From the NCBI RefSeq assembly GCF_013618635.1, contig NZ_JABLSJ010000003.1, forward strand, positions 248,001 to 312,000: a stretch of DNA of 64,000 bases. Direction: 5' to 3'. Both the position numbers and the translations under genes were made by a program. Every line of letters starts with the position of its first letter. The first letter of the stretch is position 1. The stretch comes from Thalassobacillus sp. CUG 92003 (GTDB lineage: Bacteria > Bacillota > Bacilli > Bacillales > Halobacillaceae). Shown piece by piece: positions 14,756-23,674 of this stretch. Under the pieces are notes generated by a model. That model saw only the letters and a program-made list of their open reading frames with translations. It was not told where the DNA came from and did no database searches.

Positions 14756-16468
14756 TTAATGCGCCACCATTTCATGGGCAATATCATGACCATCCATATT
14801 TGAAGGATAGTAAGTCGGCCAATTCGTGACTTCTTCTAGTAAGGCATCACGATCGTCACCCCAATACAAATGATAGTGGCCCACTTCAGTCGGTGAAATG
14901 CGATGATCGCTAAATTGAATATATTGAGGAAGACCTTCAGTGTCTTCCTTCAATTCAAAGATGTACCTTACGCCTCTATTTCCTGCTTCATAGGTGAGAA
15001 TTTCGTAGCCGTCATAGCCATATTCACCAGACGACTGGTCGCCATTTTCAAAAAATGTTACCTTACCTTCCTGGATCTTAATACGTTTTACATCAGTTTG
15101 ATACCCTTTCTGATAATATGCCTTGTATTCATCCGCTGTCATGTCCTCGTCTTCCTCAGCTTTATGGGCAAATACTTCATCCAGGGTACCATCCTGCAAA
15201 TGAGGGTAAACCGACTGCCAGGCCCCTTCCCAGTCAGAAAGAGAGCGGTCCTTCACTTGACTGTCTTCAAAGTATCCCTCATATATTTTTTGCGCTTCCT
15301 CATCATGATCATGGCTATGCTCGTGTTCATGTTCGCTTTCCTCATTTCCAGAGGTATCTCCTGAACCGGAAGAAGATTCAGATAAAGCCTTGGTCAACTC
15401 CTCTAAATTGTGCCGCATCAAAGTAAAGTAGTCCTCTTCATTTTTAACATCTTCCTCTGTCAGAACAGACAGATTGTGGATGCGCAGTGTTTCTGCGCCG
15501 ATTTCCTTGCGCACTACATCGGCCACCTTAGGCGTAACGTTCTGCTCAAAGAATACATGATTCAAGCCATGCTGCTCAGCTGTCTCAATGATAGTCTGCA
15601 GCTCTTTTTGCGAAGGTTCATTGGTAGGGCTTAACCCAGAAACGGCAATCTGCTCGATTCCGTAGGCCTGCTCCCAATAGCCATATGCAGCATGCGATAC
15701 AATGATTTTATTTTGAGGTAAGCTCTCGAGCTGGCTATGAAAATCTTGGTCTAAGTTTTCAAGTTCCTTTTTCAGCTCTTCAAAGTTTTGATTAAATGTC
15801 TTTTCTTGTTCAGGTTTGAGTTCAACCAGGGTTTCTTTTACATGCGCTGCTTGCTGGATGGCGAGCATTGGATCGAGCCATACGTGCGGGTCTTGATCGC
15901 CATGGTTATGGCCAGCGTGTTCATCGCCCTCACTGTCTTCTTCATGAGCATGTTCACCCTCATGCTCGCCTTCTTCCCCTTCATGAGCATGCTTCTCCTC
16001 ATGATCGCCTTCTTCTCCTTCATGAGCATGTTCATCCCCGTGATTACCTTCCACTCCTTCATGGTTATGAACGTGCTCTTTCAAATCAATACCTTTCGAT
16101 GCTTCTAGAATCTTGACGTCTTCAGATTCAACAGATTCTGAGATTTGTTTGGCATAGGATTCTAAACCGGCTCCGTTATAGATAAATGCATCAGCTTCAG
16201 CGATTTCCACCATTTCTTGGGTGGTCGGTTCATAAGTATGAGGATCTGATCCTGTCGGAAGAATGGATTCTACGGACGCTTGGTCCCCTGCGATTTGTTC
16301 AGCAAAAAACTGAAGGGGATAAACCGTCGTGAAAATTTTCAATTTCTCGTTAGACCCTTCTGATGACTGGTCATTTTCCTCACTGGTAGATGCTTCTTCT
16401 TGGCATGCGGCTAGTGTAAAAATAAGGACAACTAAACTAAGTAAGCTTACAAACTTCTTAAACAACAT
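14756..16468 (-). CDS. adcA: Zinc ABC transporter substrate-binding lipoprotein, AdcA type (ZnuA-ZinT fusion)
   Basis: The 570-residue lipoprotein has a signal peptide ending in LAAC, a ZnuA-like cluster A-I domain, and a C-terminal ZinT domain starting near YEGYFEDSQVKDRSLSDWEGAW with conserved histidines (HRIS, GHYHLYWG). Two histidine-rich loops occur: a long one at about residues 130-195 containing near-repeats of H-A-H-E-G-E-E-G, and a second one (HEHEHSHDHDEE) before ZinT. It captures extracellular zinc. No znuB/znuC permease genes are adjacent. Regulation by Zur is indicated by two upstream boxes. Confidence 0.93.
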   Translation of the reverse strand: MLFKKFVSLLSLVVLIFTLAACQEEASTSEENDQSSEGSNEKLKIFTTVYPLQFFAEQIAGDQASVESILPTGSDPHTYEPTTQEMVEIAEADAFIYNGAGLESYAKQISESVESEDVKILEASKGIDLKEHVHNHEGVEGNHGDEHAHEGEEGDHEEKHAHEGEEGEHEGEHAHEEDSEGDEHAGHNHGDQDPHVWLDPMLAIQQAAHVKETLVELKPEQEKTFNQNFEELKKELENLDQDFHSQLESLPQNKIIVSHAAYGYWEQAYGIEQIAVSGLSPTNEPSQKELQTIIETAEQHGLNHVFFEQNVTPKVADVVRKEIGAETLRIHNLSVLTEEDVKNEEDYFTLMRHNLEELTKALSESSSGSGDTSGNEESEHEHEHSHDHDEEAQKIYEGYFEDSQVKDRSLSDWEGAWQSVYPHLQDGTLDEVFAHKAEEDEDMTADEYKAYYQKGYQTDVKRIKIQEGKVTFFENGDQSSGEYGYDGYEILTYEAGNRGVRYIFELKEDTEGLPQYIQFSDHRISPTEVGHYHLYWGDDRDALLEEVTNWPTYYPSNMDGHDIAHEMVAH

Positions 16469-16500
16469 TTCTCCCCTCCTTTAATTCTATATATATATTA

Positions 16501-16536
16501 TCGTAATGATTACACTTTGTAAATCGTAATCATTAC
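16501..16536 (-). promoter_or_regulatory. Promoter with two Zur boxes
   Basis: TCGTAATGATTAC (16501-16513) and TCGTAATCATTAC (16524-16536) match the Bacillus Zur core TCGTAATnATTACGA. On the minus strand a TTTACA -35 (17-base spacer) and TAATAT -10 flank or overlap them, so Zur-Zn binding would block the promoter. Confidence 0.85.
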
Positions 16537-16591
16537 TTTTAATCTATTATTTTGCAATCATTGCACACTTTGCTACTTATTTACCGGCATT

Positions 16592-16617
16592 AAAAAAGAG
16601 CCCTCATAAGGACTCTT
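16592..16617 (-). terminator. Terminator of the dideoxyhexose operon
   Basis: On the minus strand AAGAGTCC-TTATGA-GGGCTCTT is followed by TTTTTT, 40 bases after the last gene of the operon. Confidence 0.75.
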
Positions 16618-16628
16618 CTCGTTTCTGC

Positions 16629-16675
16629 GTACCAGGTACAAAAGGTACACATTGCTCAGTTCTGTACCTGGTACA
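16629..16675. repeat. Paired GTACCAGGTACA palindromes
   Basis: GTACCAGGTACA (16629-16640) and its complement form TGTACCTGGTACA (16663-16675) lie face to face. The second copy runs into the end of the DUF6044 gene and encodes its last residues. Further copies occur at 23497, 23585 and 50128. Confidence 0.7.
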
Positions 16676-18350
16676 GGTGAAGCTTCAAGGGAGATTGGTC
16701 GTTTTGGAAGGTTTGTTCTAACTTGAGACCGATCTCCTCGTGATTTTCGATTGGGAGAGCTGAGATAACGTACTCGCCGCCGAGTTCGCTTAAGGCTTCG
16801 GTATTGATGGAAAGGTCTTCGATGGTCTCATCGCTATGTTTGCTAAACAGATAATCCTTTCCGAGTTCACTTGAAAAAACGTACGCTCTGCCGCCCCAGG
16901 TATCATAGTAATTTTGTAAAGACGGACTCTTCTCCAGTTCTCCCGCAATCACTTTACGGAATTTGTGTTTGTATTCAAGCGGATACATATTATTGTACGT
17001 GTCCAGCGTATAAAACCCATTATATTGCGCGATGGTCGGATGCATGCCCACGCTCACAACACGGTAAGAAGAAGGATCTTTACCGATATATGACTTTACT
17101 TCTTCAAATAAGTCCACCGAGTAAAATTCATTAAACGTCGGTGTGTTGATTTCACTATATTTGTTTTCCTCGTTCAATTGATACACGTTCCAGCACTGGG
17201 CTATCAGGAGAATGATGGCGAGCAGCTTTCCTCCTTTGATCCGCTTTGCCACGATTACGAGCGCGAGAGCAAAACAGATATACCAGATCATGGGGTCAAA
17301 GAAATGGATACGCGCAAAGTTAAAGGTATTCAACAGATGAAAGCTCTCTTTAAGCGGTCTCCAGCCTTCCCAATACCAGAAGGCATACCATAAGGAAAGA
17401 GCAGGCGTAGTGGCGAATAACACAATCAGGCTTGTCGGATAACCACCGCGCATAATCGCAAGAACGATCGCGGCCACAATGACGGGCAACACAATCGATG
17501 TGTGAACAGCCATGTCGTGCGTATGGCCGTGAAAGAAATTTTCATTAAACAAATCGATCGTTGCTGGCAGATCCTTATGGCCAAGATCGTTTTCCTCCCG
17601 GTGCGACGTAAAAGAAGAATCGATAAACATCGTATAAAGGAGCAAATAATTTTTCACCAAATAAATAGCGGTCATCCCGCTTATGGCAATAAAAAAAGGC
17701 AAGTTAAAATACTTTTTCTGTATCCACTCAGCGAGCCAAAGGACGCCCATTACGCCTAGGAAGAAGATGAACGATAAAATAAAATTAGACAGAAGCGGAA
17801 TAATAGCTACGGTGAGCCATATGTACCTCGGCGTGCTTTTTCCTTGTTGGCGGATCGTCAAAAATAAATAAAAGGCTAAAGGCAGTCCGGCGATTGATAA
17901 TACACCTGAGGGCCAGAACGGCAGCATCGCAAACGCCAAGGAACAACCTGCAGTCAGCCAGGTCCTCTTCCAGTCTGGCATAACGAAGCGACTCAACAAC
18001 ATATACATCCCGAAAAACGCTGCCAAGCGCATGATCGTTTGACTGATGGTATAAGCCGTAAAGGGAGCAAACCACTCATAAAGCCACGTCACTGCATCCA
18101 ACGCTGAAGGCAAAGCACTTCTGGGAAGACCATTAATGATATTTGGGAGGGTCGTCCCCGGATTTGCGAATAAGTGTCCACTCTCTGCAAGCAGCTTATA
18201 CCACACGATATTAGAGTCTAAGTTATCGTGAACACGAATGTGCGTATCTCCCCCAAGCATGAAATAGGGCAGGAGATACATCGTTAGAATGATTAAAGCC
18301 AGTAGGTTCCATTTATACTTGATAAAATAATTGAATATGCTTAACGACAT
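16656..18350 (-). CDS. DUF6044/YkoS-like multi-pass membrane protein, probable GT-C-type transferase
   Basis: The 564-residue protein has about ten membrane segments, a conserved acidic pair in the first extracytoplasmic loop (RVHDNLDSN), and a soluble C-terminal domain from about residue 395. This layout matches YkoS/YfhO-like proteins, which are thought to transfer a lipid-linked sugar to a surface polymer on the outer face of the membrane. AGAGG nine bases upstream supports ATG 18350, which overlaps the aminotransferase gene by 38 bases. Last gene of the operon; its final five codons derive from a GTACCAGGTACA repeat. Confidence 0.75.
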   Translation of the reverse strand: MSLSIFNYFIKYKWNLLALIILTMYLLPYFMLGGDTHIRVHDNLDSNIVWYKLLAESGHLFANPGTTLPNIINGLPRSALPSALDAVTWLYEWFAPFTAYTISQTIMRLAAFFGMYMLLSRFVMPDWKRTWLTAGCSLAFAMLPFWPSGVLSIAGLPLAFYLFLTIRQQGKSTPRYIWLTVAIIPLLSNFILSFIFFLGVMGVLWLAEWIQKKYFNLPFFIAISGMTAIYLVKNYLLLYTMFIDSSFTSHREENDLGHKDLPATIDLFNENFFHGHTHDMAVHTSIVLPVIVAAIVLAIMRGGYPTSLIVLFATTPALSLWYAFWYWEGWRPLKESFHLLNTFNFARIHFFDPMIWYICFALALVIVAKRIKGGKLLAIILLIAQCWNVYQLNEENKYSEINTPTFNEFYSVDLFEEVKSYIGKDPSSYRVVSVGMHPTIAQYNGFYTLDTYNNMYPLEYKHKFRKVIAGELEKSPSLQNYYDTWGGRAYVFSSELGKDYLFSKHSDETIEDLSINTEALSELGGEYVISALPIENHEEIGLKLEQTFQNDQSPLKLHLYQVQN

Positions 18351-19434
18351 GACGGACATCCTCTTCTGTCATTCCATAATATAACGGCAATCTTAATAAG
18401 CGTTCACTATCTCTCGTCGTAACGCGATCTTCGCCTGCAAACATGCCATACGTTCCGCCGGCATGTGATGAGTGTAAGGCTACATAATGCGGAACAGCCA
18501 TGATGCCATTTTCTTTTAAATGTTGCATAAGGGCGGCGCGTTCATCTCCATCACGACATTTCACGTAATACATATGCGCATTGTGCTCCGCTTCTTCAGG
18601 AATGTGCGGCACTTCAACACCGTCCAAATGGTTTAATGCCTCATGATAAACGTTCCACGTTTGTTTGCGGTCTTCATTAATGTGTTCAATGGACGCCAAT
18701 TGCTTGTAAAGGTAGGCTGTATTCAGTTCACTTAGCACATAGGAGGACCCAATGTCGCGCCAGGAATATTTATCGACCATCCCACGAGCGAACTGCGCTC
18801 GATTCGTCCCTTTCTCCTGGATCATTTCTGCTCGTTCGATGAATGGACGATGATTGACGATCAGCGCCCCTCCCTCGCCGCACGTATAATTTTTCGTTTC
18901 ATGAAAACTGAAGGTGGCTAAGTGACCGAGCGAGCCTAATGGCTTCCCTTTGTATGTGCTCGTTAACGCCTGGGCAGCATCTTCGATCACCCACAGATTG
19001 TAATGTTCTGCGATCTGCATAATCTCATCCATTGCACAGGCCACGCCCGCATAATGAACGACAACAATCGCTTTAGTCCGGTCTGTTATCGCCTGTTCGA
19101 TTTGACGGGGGTCGATATTGAGCGTATTTTCCTCAATATCAACAAATCGGATCGCCGCACCTCTTAAAGCAAAGGCATTAGCGGTAGACACAAATGTGTA
19201 AGAGGGCATAATGACTTCATCCCCAGCTCCTGCCTCTGTTAATATCGCCGTCATTTCCAGAGCGGCTGTACAAGACGGCGTCATAAAAGCCCGTTCGCAG
19301 CCCACATGATGTTCCAGCCACTCTGTACACCTTTTGCCAAACGGTCCGTTGCCTGACAATTTTCGATTGGAAATTGCTTCCATTACGTATGCTTCTTCGC
19401 CTCCAACCACACAGGGACGGTTAAATGGAATCAT
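18313..19434 (-). CDS. wecE: dTDP-4-amino-4,6-dideoxygalactose transaminase
   Basis: The 373-residue PLP enzyme of the DegT/DnrJ/EryC1 class has the WecE/RffA hallmarks IPFNRP, SCTAALEM, MPSYTFVSTANAF, VHYAGVAC, EDAAQ and FSFHETKNYTCGEGG, in which the Lys binds PLP. It converts dTDP-4-keto-6-deoxy-D-glucose to dTDP-4-amino-4,6-dideoxy-D-galactose. Full length for the family. The start (GAGGTGAGCAC before ATG) is separated by four bases from the transporter stop. It uses the product of rfbA and rfbB in the same operon. Confidence 0.9.
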   Translation of the reverse strand: MIPFNRPCVVGGEEAYVMEAISNRKLSGNGPFGKRCTEWLEHHVGCERAFMTPSCTAALEMTAILTEAGAGDEVIMPSYTFVSTANAFALRGAAIRFVDIEENTLNIDPRQIEQAITDRTKAIVVVHYAGVACAMDEIMQIAEHYNLWVIEDAAQALTSTYKGKPLGSLGHLATFSFHETKNYTCGEGGALIVNHRPFIERAEMIQEKGTNRAQFARGMVDKYSWRDIGSSYVLSELNTAYLYKQLASIEHINEDRKQTWNVYHEALNHLDGVEVPHIPEEAEHNAHMYYVKCRDGDERAALMQHLKENGIMAVPHYVALHSSHAGGTYGMFAGEDRVTTRDSERLLRLPLYYGMTEEDVRHVVKHIQLFYQV

Positions 19435-19438
19435 GTGC

Positions 19439-19795
19439 TCACCTCATTACGATAATGCCTAAGATAATTAGAGAAACTCCCATGAACTTTTTCATCGATA
19501 TCGGTTCGCCAAACAGTAAAACCGATAGTAAGAATACGAAGACAAAGGAGAGACTCATAAACGGATAAGCGTAGCTGATATCAAACTTTGTCATCGCTGC
19601 CATCCAGCAGAGTGCAGCCAAGAAGGCGGATAAGAAGCCTGATAAGATAAACGGATTAAACAACAGCTGCAAGAGAAATAGAATCTTATCCTTCCATAAC
19701 GCCGGCAAACTGCCGTATTGATCGATCTTCCATTTCAAAATCAATTGGCCGTAAACTGTAAAGAAAATAGTTCCAAATATATATGCATATCCCAT
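19439..19795 (-). CDS. EamA/SMR-type small transporter, candidate lipid-sugar flippase
   Basis: The 118-residue protein has four membrane helices and the EamA half-length layout of ArnE/ArnF-type proteins (YIFGTIFFTVYGQLILKWK at the start, PFMSLSFVFVFLLSVLLFGEP near the end). ArnE/F-like proteins move lipid-linked aminosugars across the membrane. Between a polyprenyl-phosphate glycosyltransferase gene and a GT-C-like gene, flipping of an undecaprenyl-phosphate-sugar is the most likely job. As a single subunit it would probably form a homodimer. Confidence 0.75.
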   Translation of the reverse strand: MGYAYIFGTIFFTVYGQLILKWKIDQYGSLPALWKDKILFLLQLLFNPFILSGFLSAFLAALCWMAAMTKFDISYAYPFMSLSFVFVFLLSVLLFGEPISMKKFMGVSLIILGIIVMR

Positions 19796-19798
19796 AAG

Positions 19799-20488
19799 TC
19801 ACCTACTTGCTTGATTACGATTTAATTTGTGGTAGACGTCTTTCGCCTTTGTTAAACGAAAACCCAATGAATAAAATAGGTTCAATGAAGTAGTGTTAGC
19901 AGCTGAAATCGATGTACGCAGCTCGGACAACCCATTATCCTCCAATTGTCTGGCACACCCCTGACTCGTAAACGCCTTTGCCAGACCTTGATTGCGGAAA
20001 CGACCGCTCATTCCGAGCAGAAGGACATACGCTTTATTAAACCCATAAAAGCCGGCAAGCTCTCCATTAAACTTCAATGCATAAATCTGATTTTGATCGA
20101 TTAAATCATTGACCCAGTTCACGTACCTGCGATCCGCCTGTTCATTCGGAATATTAAAATCCCGATGAAAACGCCCATGTTCAAAGCTCTCTTCAGCGAT
20201 CTTCAAGATACTCTCACGATCGTACTCAGTGGAAATGGTTGTGCCTTCTCGGGTGAACAGCTGCAGTTTTTCCTTCTTACAAACAGGCTCTATTAAGGTA
20301 TCAACATAATAAAATCCATGCTCTAATAATGGTTTCGCATTTTCAAACGGATCCACTTTGATGGTAAAATGCCCTGTCCGTTCGTCCGTTTCCTTCAACG
20401 CCGCTTCCTCGCTTCTCATCACTTCATACGTATCAATATGAAAATTTCTCACATCCCACGGGGTCGGTCGCAAATAATCTGCGGCCAT
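19799..20488 (-). CDS. GNAT acetyltransferase, probable dTDP-4-amino-sugar N-acetyltransferase (WecD-like)
   Basis: The 229-residue protein has a C-terminal GNAT domain with the acetyl-CoA loop (SGRFRNQGLAKAF) and the closing NLFYSLGFRL strand. The N-terminal half (GFYYVDTLIEP, FEHGRFHRDFNIPNEQADRRYVNWV) resembles WecD/RffC, which acetylates dTDP-4-amino-4,6-dideoxygalactose. GGAGGTGATTGG selects ATG 20488. The gene directly follows the glycosyltransferase and lies in the operon with the matching transaminase, which supports the reaction. Confidence 0.8.
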   Translation of the reverse strand: MAADYLRPTPWDVRNFHIDTYEVMRSEEAALKETDERTGHFTIKVDPFENAKPLLEHGFYYVDTLIEPVCKKEKLQLFTREGTTISTEYDRESILKIAEESFEHGRFHRDFNIPNEQADRRYVNWVNDLIDQNQIYALKFNGELAGFYGFNKAYVLLLGMSGRFRNQGLAKAFTSQGCARQLEDNGLSELRTSISAANTTSLNLFYSLGFRLTKAKDVYHKLNRNQASR

Positions 20489-20492
20489 CCAA

Positions 20493-21440
20493 TCACCTCC
20501 GTTCCTTTTGATTGAGCTGTTCACGAATCAAATAAAGCGGTCTGGCTTTTGCTTCATCAAAAACTTTCCCGATATACAGGCCGAGAATGCCGAAATTAAA
20601 AAACATCAACCCGGCAATAAAATACATACTTACCATGACACTTGTCCAGCCTTCCACATGGTAATCCATAAAGAAGTAACGGGTAAATAAATATAGACCG
20701 TATAGGAACGATCCAAGCGAGATGAAAAATCCGAATTGGATCGATAACCGTAACGGTTTGTTTGATTGCGCAATGATGGTATCGGTCGCTAGCGTCACGA
20801 GCTTTTTCAAGTTATAGGAGGAGACACCCTCACTTCGTCCATTATGTTCTACAGCAATGCTAGCCGTCTTATATCCCATCCACTGAAGGAACAGGGGATA
20901 GAGACGATTTTGTTCTTTCATCTGCCTGAATCCCTCAATGACTTTCTTCTCAGCCATACTGAAATTCGCTACCGTATGATCAGAGGAAGTGCCGGTAAAA
21001 TAATCATATACACGATAAAACAATTTGGAAAGCAAACGCTTATTCAGCTTATCCTGACGAAATACCCGCTTGGCAAACACGACTTCATACCCTTGCTGGG
21101 CTATATTAAAAAGGGTCGCTATTTCTTCGGGACGATCCTGCAGATCGCAATCCATCACTACGACCCAGTCCCCTGATGTATGATCAAGCCCCGCCGTAAT
21201 GGCATAATGCTGTCCGAAGTTTCGTGCTAAATCAATGCCTTTCACCTGCTCATCTTCCTCACATAACTGGACAATCGTCTCCCAGGCATGATCAGGGCTG
21301 GCATCATTGATAAGCAGGATTTCATAACGCGCGGGAATACGCGCAATCGTTGTCCTCAGACGCTCGCATAATTCACGCAAGCATGACTGGCAGCCATAAA
21401 CAGGGACAACAACGGAAATTAATGGTTGAGCATGAGCCAT
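20493..21440 (-). CDS. Family 2 glycosyltransferase, polyprenyl-phosphate type (GtrB/CsbB-like)
   Basis: The 315-residue protein has a GT-A domain with VVVPVYG, LLINDASPD and the DxD-type MDCDLQDRPEEI, and two C-terminal membrane helices (about residues 230-255 and 270-290). This is the DPM1/GtrB arrangement that charges undecaprenyl phosphate with a sugar at the cytoplasmic face. Its start overlaps the rfbB end by 22 bases. The likely donor is dTDP-4-acetamido-4,6-dideoxyhexose made by neighbouring enzymes. Confidence 0.85.
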   Translation of the reverse strand: MAHAQPLISVVVPVYGCQSCLRELCERLRTTIARIPARYEILLINDASPDHAWETIVQLCEEDEQVKGIDLARNFGQHYAITAGLDHTSGDWVVVMDCDLQDRPEEIATLFNIAQQGYEVVFAKRVFRQDKLNKRLLSKLFYRVYDYFTGTSSDHTVANFSMAEKKVIEGFRQMKEQNRLYPLFLQWMGYKTASIAVEHNGRSEGVSSYNLKKLVTLATDTIIAQSNKPLRLSIQFGFFISLGSFLYGLYLFTRYFFMDYHVEGWTSVMVSMYFIAGLMFFNFGILGLYIGKVFDEAKARPLYLIREQLNQKERR

Positions 21441-22447
21441 TGCTTCACGTACCAATCCACAGTTTGTTGTAAGCCCTTTTCCATATCAACGAGCGGCTGC
21501 CAGCCCAATGTTCCTCTTAATTTCGTATCATCCACAGCATACCTACGGTCGTGTCCAAGACGATCCTCTGTACACGTGATTAATTCGGTAAAATTCTTTA
21601 GTGCCCCCTTCTGATCAGCATACCGTTCATCAAGGATCGTGCAAATCTGGGTGGCTAAATCAATGTTCGTCATCTCGTTCCCACCCCCAACATTGTAACT
21701 TTCCATCGTTTCCCCTTGATGATAGATAACGTCGAGTGCCCGGCAATGGTCCTCGACAAACAGCCAATCCCTTACATTTTTTCCATCCCCGTAAATAGGA
21801 ATCGTCTGGTGATTTAGCGCATTTGAAATGATCTTTGGAATCAATTTTTCCACATGCTGTCTCGGTCCATAATTATTCGAGCTGCTTGATATGACAACGT
21901 TCATCCCGTATGTAGAGCCAAAGCTCGTCACAAGAAAATTAGCCCCGGCTTTCGAGGCACTGTAGGGATTTCGCGGATTGTATGGCGTGTGTTCATTAAA
22001 CTTATCATCATCACCTAACGACCCATACACCTCATCCGTGGAGATTTGATGAAATCGGGCTGCCTCAAGCTTCCCGCTCTCTTGCCACGCATGCTTCGCG
22101 GCCTGCAGGAGAATCATGGTCCCCTTGACGTTCGTATCGATAAACGAACTCGCATCTTCAATTGACCGATCGACGTGGGATTCGGCCGCAAAATGAATCA
22201 CCCCATCAATCGGATAGTCGATAAATAAGCGTTTTACAAATGCCTCATCAGTAATATCTCCTTGAATAAAATGATAGTTGGAGCAGTCTTCAACATCAGT
22301 CAAATTCGCCGTGGACCCAGCATAAGTGAGCTTGTCTACGTTAAGAACCTGGGTATCGGGGTACTTGCTTACATAATAGCTGATAAAATTCGACCCAATA
22401 AAGCCGGCTCCGCCCGTAACGAGAAGATATGAGGTGTCCTTATTCAT
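21419..22447 (-). CDS. rfbB: dTDP-glucose 4,6-dehydratase
   Basis: The 342-residue extended SDR has the NAD motif [12 protein letters not shown], the [12 protein letters not shown] stretch, the catalytic TDEVYG and YSASKAG (YxxxK), and ends with the family WY motif. It converts dTDP-glucose to dTDP-4-keto-6-deoxyglucose. ATG 22447 follows GGGGGA; an in-frame GTG lies six bases earlier. Its start lies just ahead of the rfbA stop, so the genes are translationally linked. Confidence 0.95.
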   Translation of the reverse strand: MNKDTSYLLVTGGAGFIGSNFISYYVSKYPDTQVLNVDKLTYAGSTANLTDVEDCSNYHFIQGDITDEAFVKRLFIDYPIDGVIHFAAESHVDRSIEDASSFIDTNVKGTMILLQAAKHAWQESGKLEAARFHQISTDEVYGSLGDDDKFNEHTPYNPRNPYSASKAGANFLVTSFGSTYGMNVVISSSSNNYGPRQHVEKLIPKIISNALNHQTIPIYGDGKNVRDWLFVEDHCRALDVIYHQGETMESYNVGGGNEMTNIDLATQICTILDERYADQKGALKNFTELITCTEDRLGHDRRYAVDDTKLRGTLGWQPLVDMEKGLQQTVDWYVKQWLMLNH

Positions 22448-23372
22448 CTTCACTCCCCCTTAACATGGGATGGCTGTCGAATTCTTCCCAATATTGTTCG
22501 ATGTGCTTACGGTTGGCAATCTCAAGCAAATATTGCCCGTAATCCGTTTTTGCCATGAATTTTCCTATCTGCATTAATTCTTCCTTTGTGATATGTCCCA
22601 TGTAATAGGCAATTTCCTCAATACAGGCAAGCTTGAACCCCTGCCTGTGCTGAATGTTCTTAACAAATTCAGATGCTTCAAATAATGAGTCATGCGTGCC
22701 GGCATCCATCCAGGCAAACCCACGGCCAAGCAGCTGAACATCGAGTTGTTTTCTATCTAAATACGCTTGATTTAAATCGGTAATCTCTAATTCGTCCCGC
22801 TCTGACGGATGAAGCTGCTTCGCAATCTCGACAGCTTCGTGATCATAGATGTATAAACCTGTTACGGCAAAGTCTGACTTAGGGTCATCGGGTTTTTCTT
22901 CTAATGACACAACTTTTTTTCGTTCATCAAATTCAACTACCCCAAAACGCTCTGGATCTTTAACGCGGTATCCAAAGATGGTAGCATGCTCATGCTCCTG
23001 TATCGCTTTACGGAGAATGGTTGTAAAACCTTGGCCGTAAAAGATGTTGTCGCCAAGGATAAGGGTCACATCATCTGTTCCAATAAAATCTTCCCCAATG
23101 ATTAATGCTTCAGGAATCCCATTTGGATCTTCCTGAGATTGATACGTTATCGAAATACCCAGCGATTCACCATTACCTAATAAGCTTTCAAACCTATTGA
23201 CATCCTCAGGCGAACTGATAATCAAGATCTCTTCAATTCCAGCAAGCATTAAGACCGATAAAGGATAATAAATCATCGGCTTATCGTATACAGCAAGCAG
23301 ATGTTTATTGACACTGATGGTATTCGGAGACAGCCTCGTTCCGCTTCCTCCAGCAAGAATGATGCCCTTCAC
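22440..23372 (-). CDS. rfbA: Glucose-1-phosphate thymidylyltransferase
   Basis: The 310-residue nucleotidyltransferase begins with [14 protein letters not shown] and has [12 protein letters not shown] and [11 protein letters not shown], all typical of RfbA/RmlA. It makes dTDP-glucose from glucose-1-phosphate and dTTP. GAGGTG six bases upstream selects GTG 23372 over an earlier GTG. It is the first gene of the seven-gene operon ending at 16656; rfbC and rfbD are absent, so the pathway does not go to dTDP-rhamnose here. Confidence 0.95.
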   Translation of the reverse strand: MKGIILAGGSGTRLSPNTISVNKHLLAVYDKPMIYYPLSVLMLAGIEEILIISSPEDVNRFESLLGNGESLGISITYQSQEDPNGIPEALIIGEDFIGTDDVTLILGDNIFYGQGFTTILRKAIQEHEHATIFGYRVKDPERFGVVEFDERKKVVSLEEKPDDPKSDFAVTGLYIYDHEAVEIAKQLHPSERDELEITDLNQAYLDRKQLDVQLLGRGFAWMDAGTHDSLFEASEFVKNIQHRQGFKLACIEEIAYYMGHITKEELMQIGKFMAKTDYGQYLLEIANRKHIEQYWEEFDSHPMLRGSEDE

Positions 23373-23496
23373 CCAGACCACCTCAATTCATTAAATTAAA
23401 AAATAACCTTATTCCCATTATTACCCTCTTACAAGCTTCTCACTCTTACATTTCCATTACATTTTAAAAGCAATTTTGTGTAAAAGTATGATAGGC

Positions 23497-23610
23497 GTAC
23501 CAGGTACAGCATCCCCGACTCTGTTTTCATGGTGCAGAAAACAAAAAAAAAGCCCCCAACTAGTGTGCCCTCTTAGGGTGGGAGGTACCAGGTACAGCTT
23601 TAGGTACAGT
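23497..23610. repeat. Two further GTACCAGGTACA copies
   Basis: Copies at 23497-23508 and 23585-23596, followed by a partial GGTACAG at 23603. They sit upstream of the rfbA operon, so the operon has copies of this palindrome at both ends. Confidence 0.65.
23543..23590 (-). terminator. Terminator of the LysR gene
   Basis: On the minus strand a GC-rich stem (CTCCCA with TGGGGG, inner CCC/GGG) is followed by nine T's, about 85 bases after the LysR stop codon. Confidence 0.65.
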
Positions 23611-23674
23611 TTTTATGTTCCAAAAATAACAGCTTGGGAGATTTCCAAGCTGCTTTGTAGGATTCACATGAATT

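Noticed and set aside
15118-16116. Several plus-strand frames, some His- or Leu-rich
   Set aside because: They are antisense shadows of the His/Glu-rich zinc lipoprotein gene, which has a signal peptide, full-length domains and Zur boxes.
22440-23372. dTDP-rhamnose pathway
   Set aside because: rfbC and rfbD are missing and the operon instead carries transaminase and acetyltransferase genes.
23421-23461. PhoP-like TTACA direct repeats before rfbA
   Set aside because: Only one pair has the 11-base spacing; the others are irregular, so chance in AT-rich sequence is likely.
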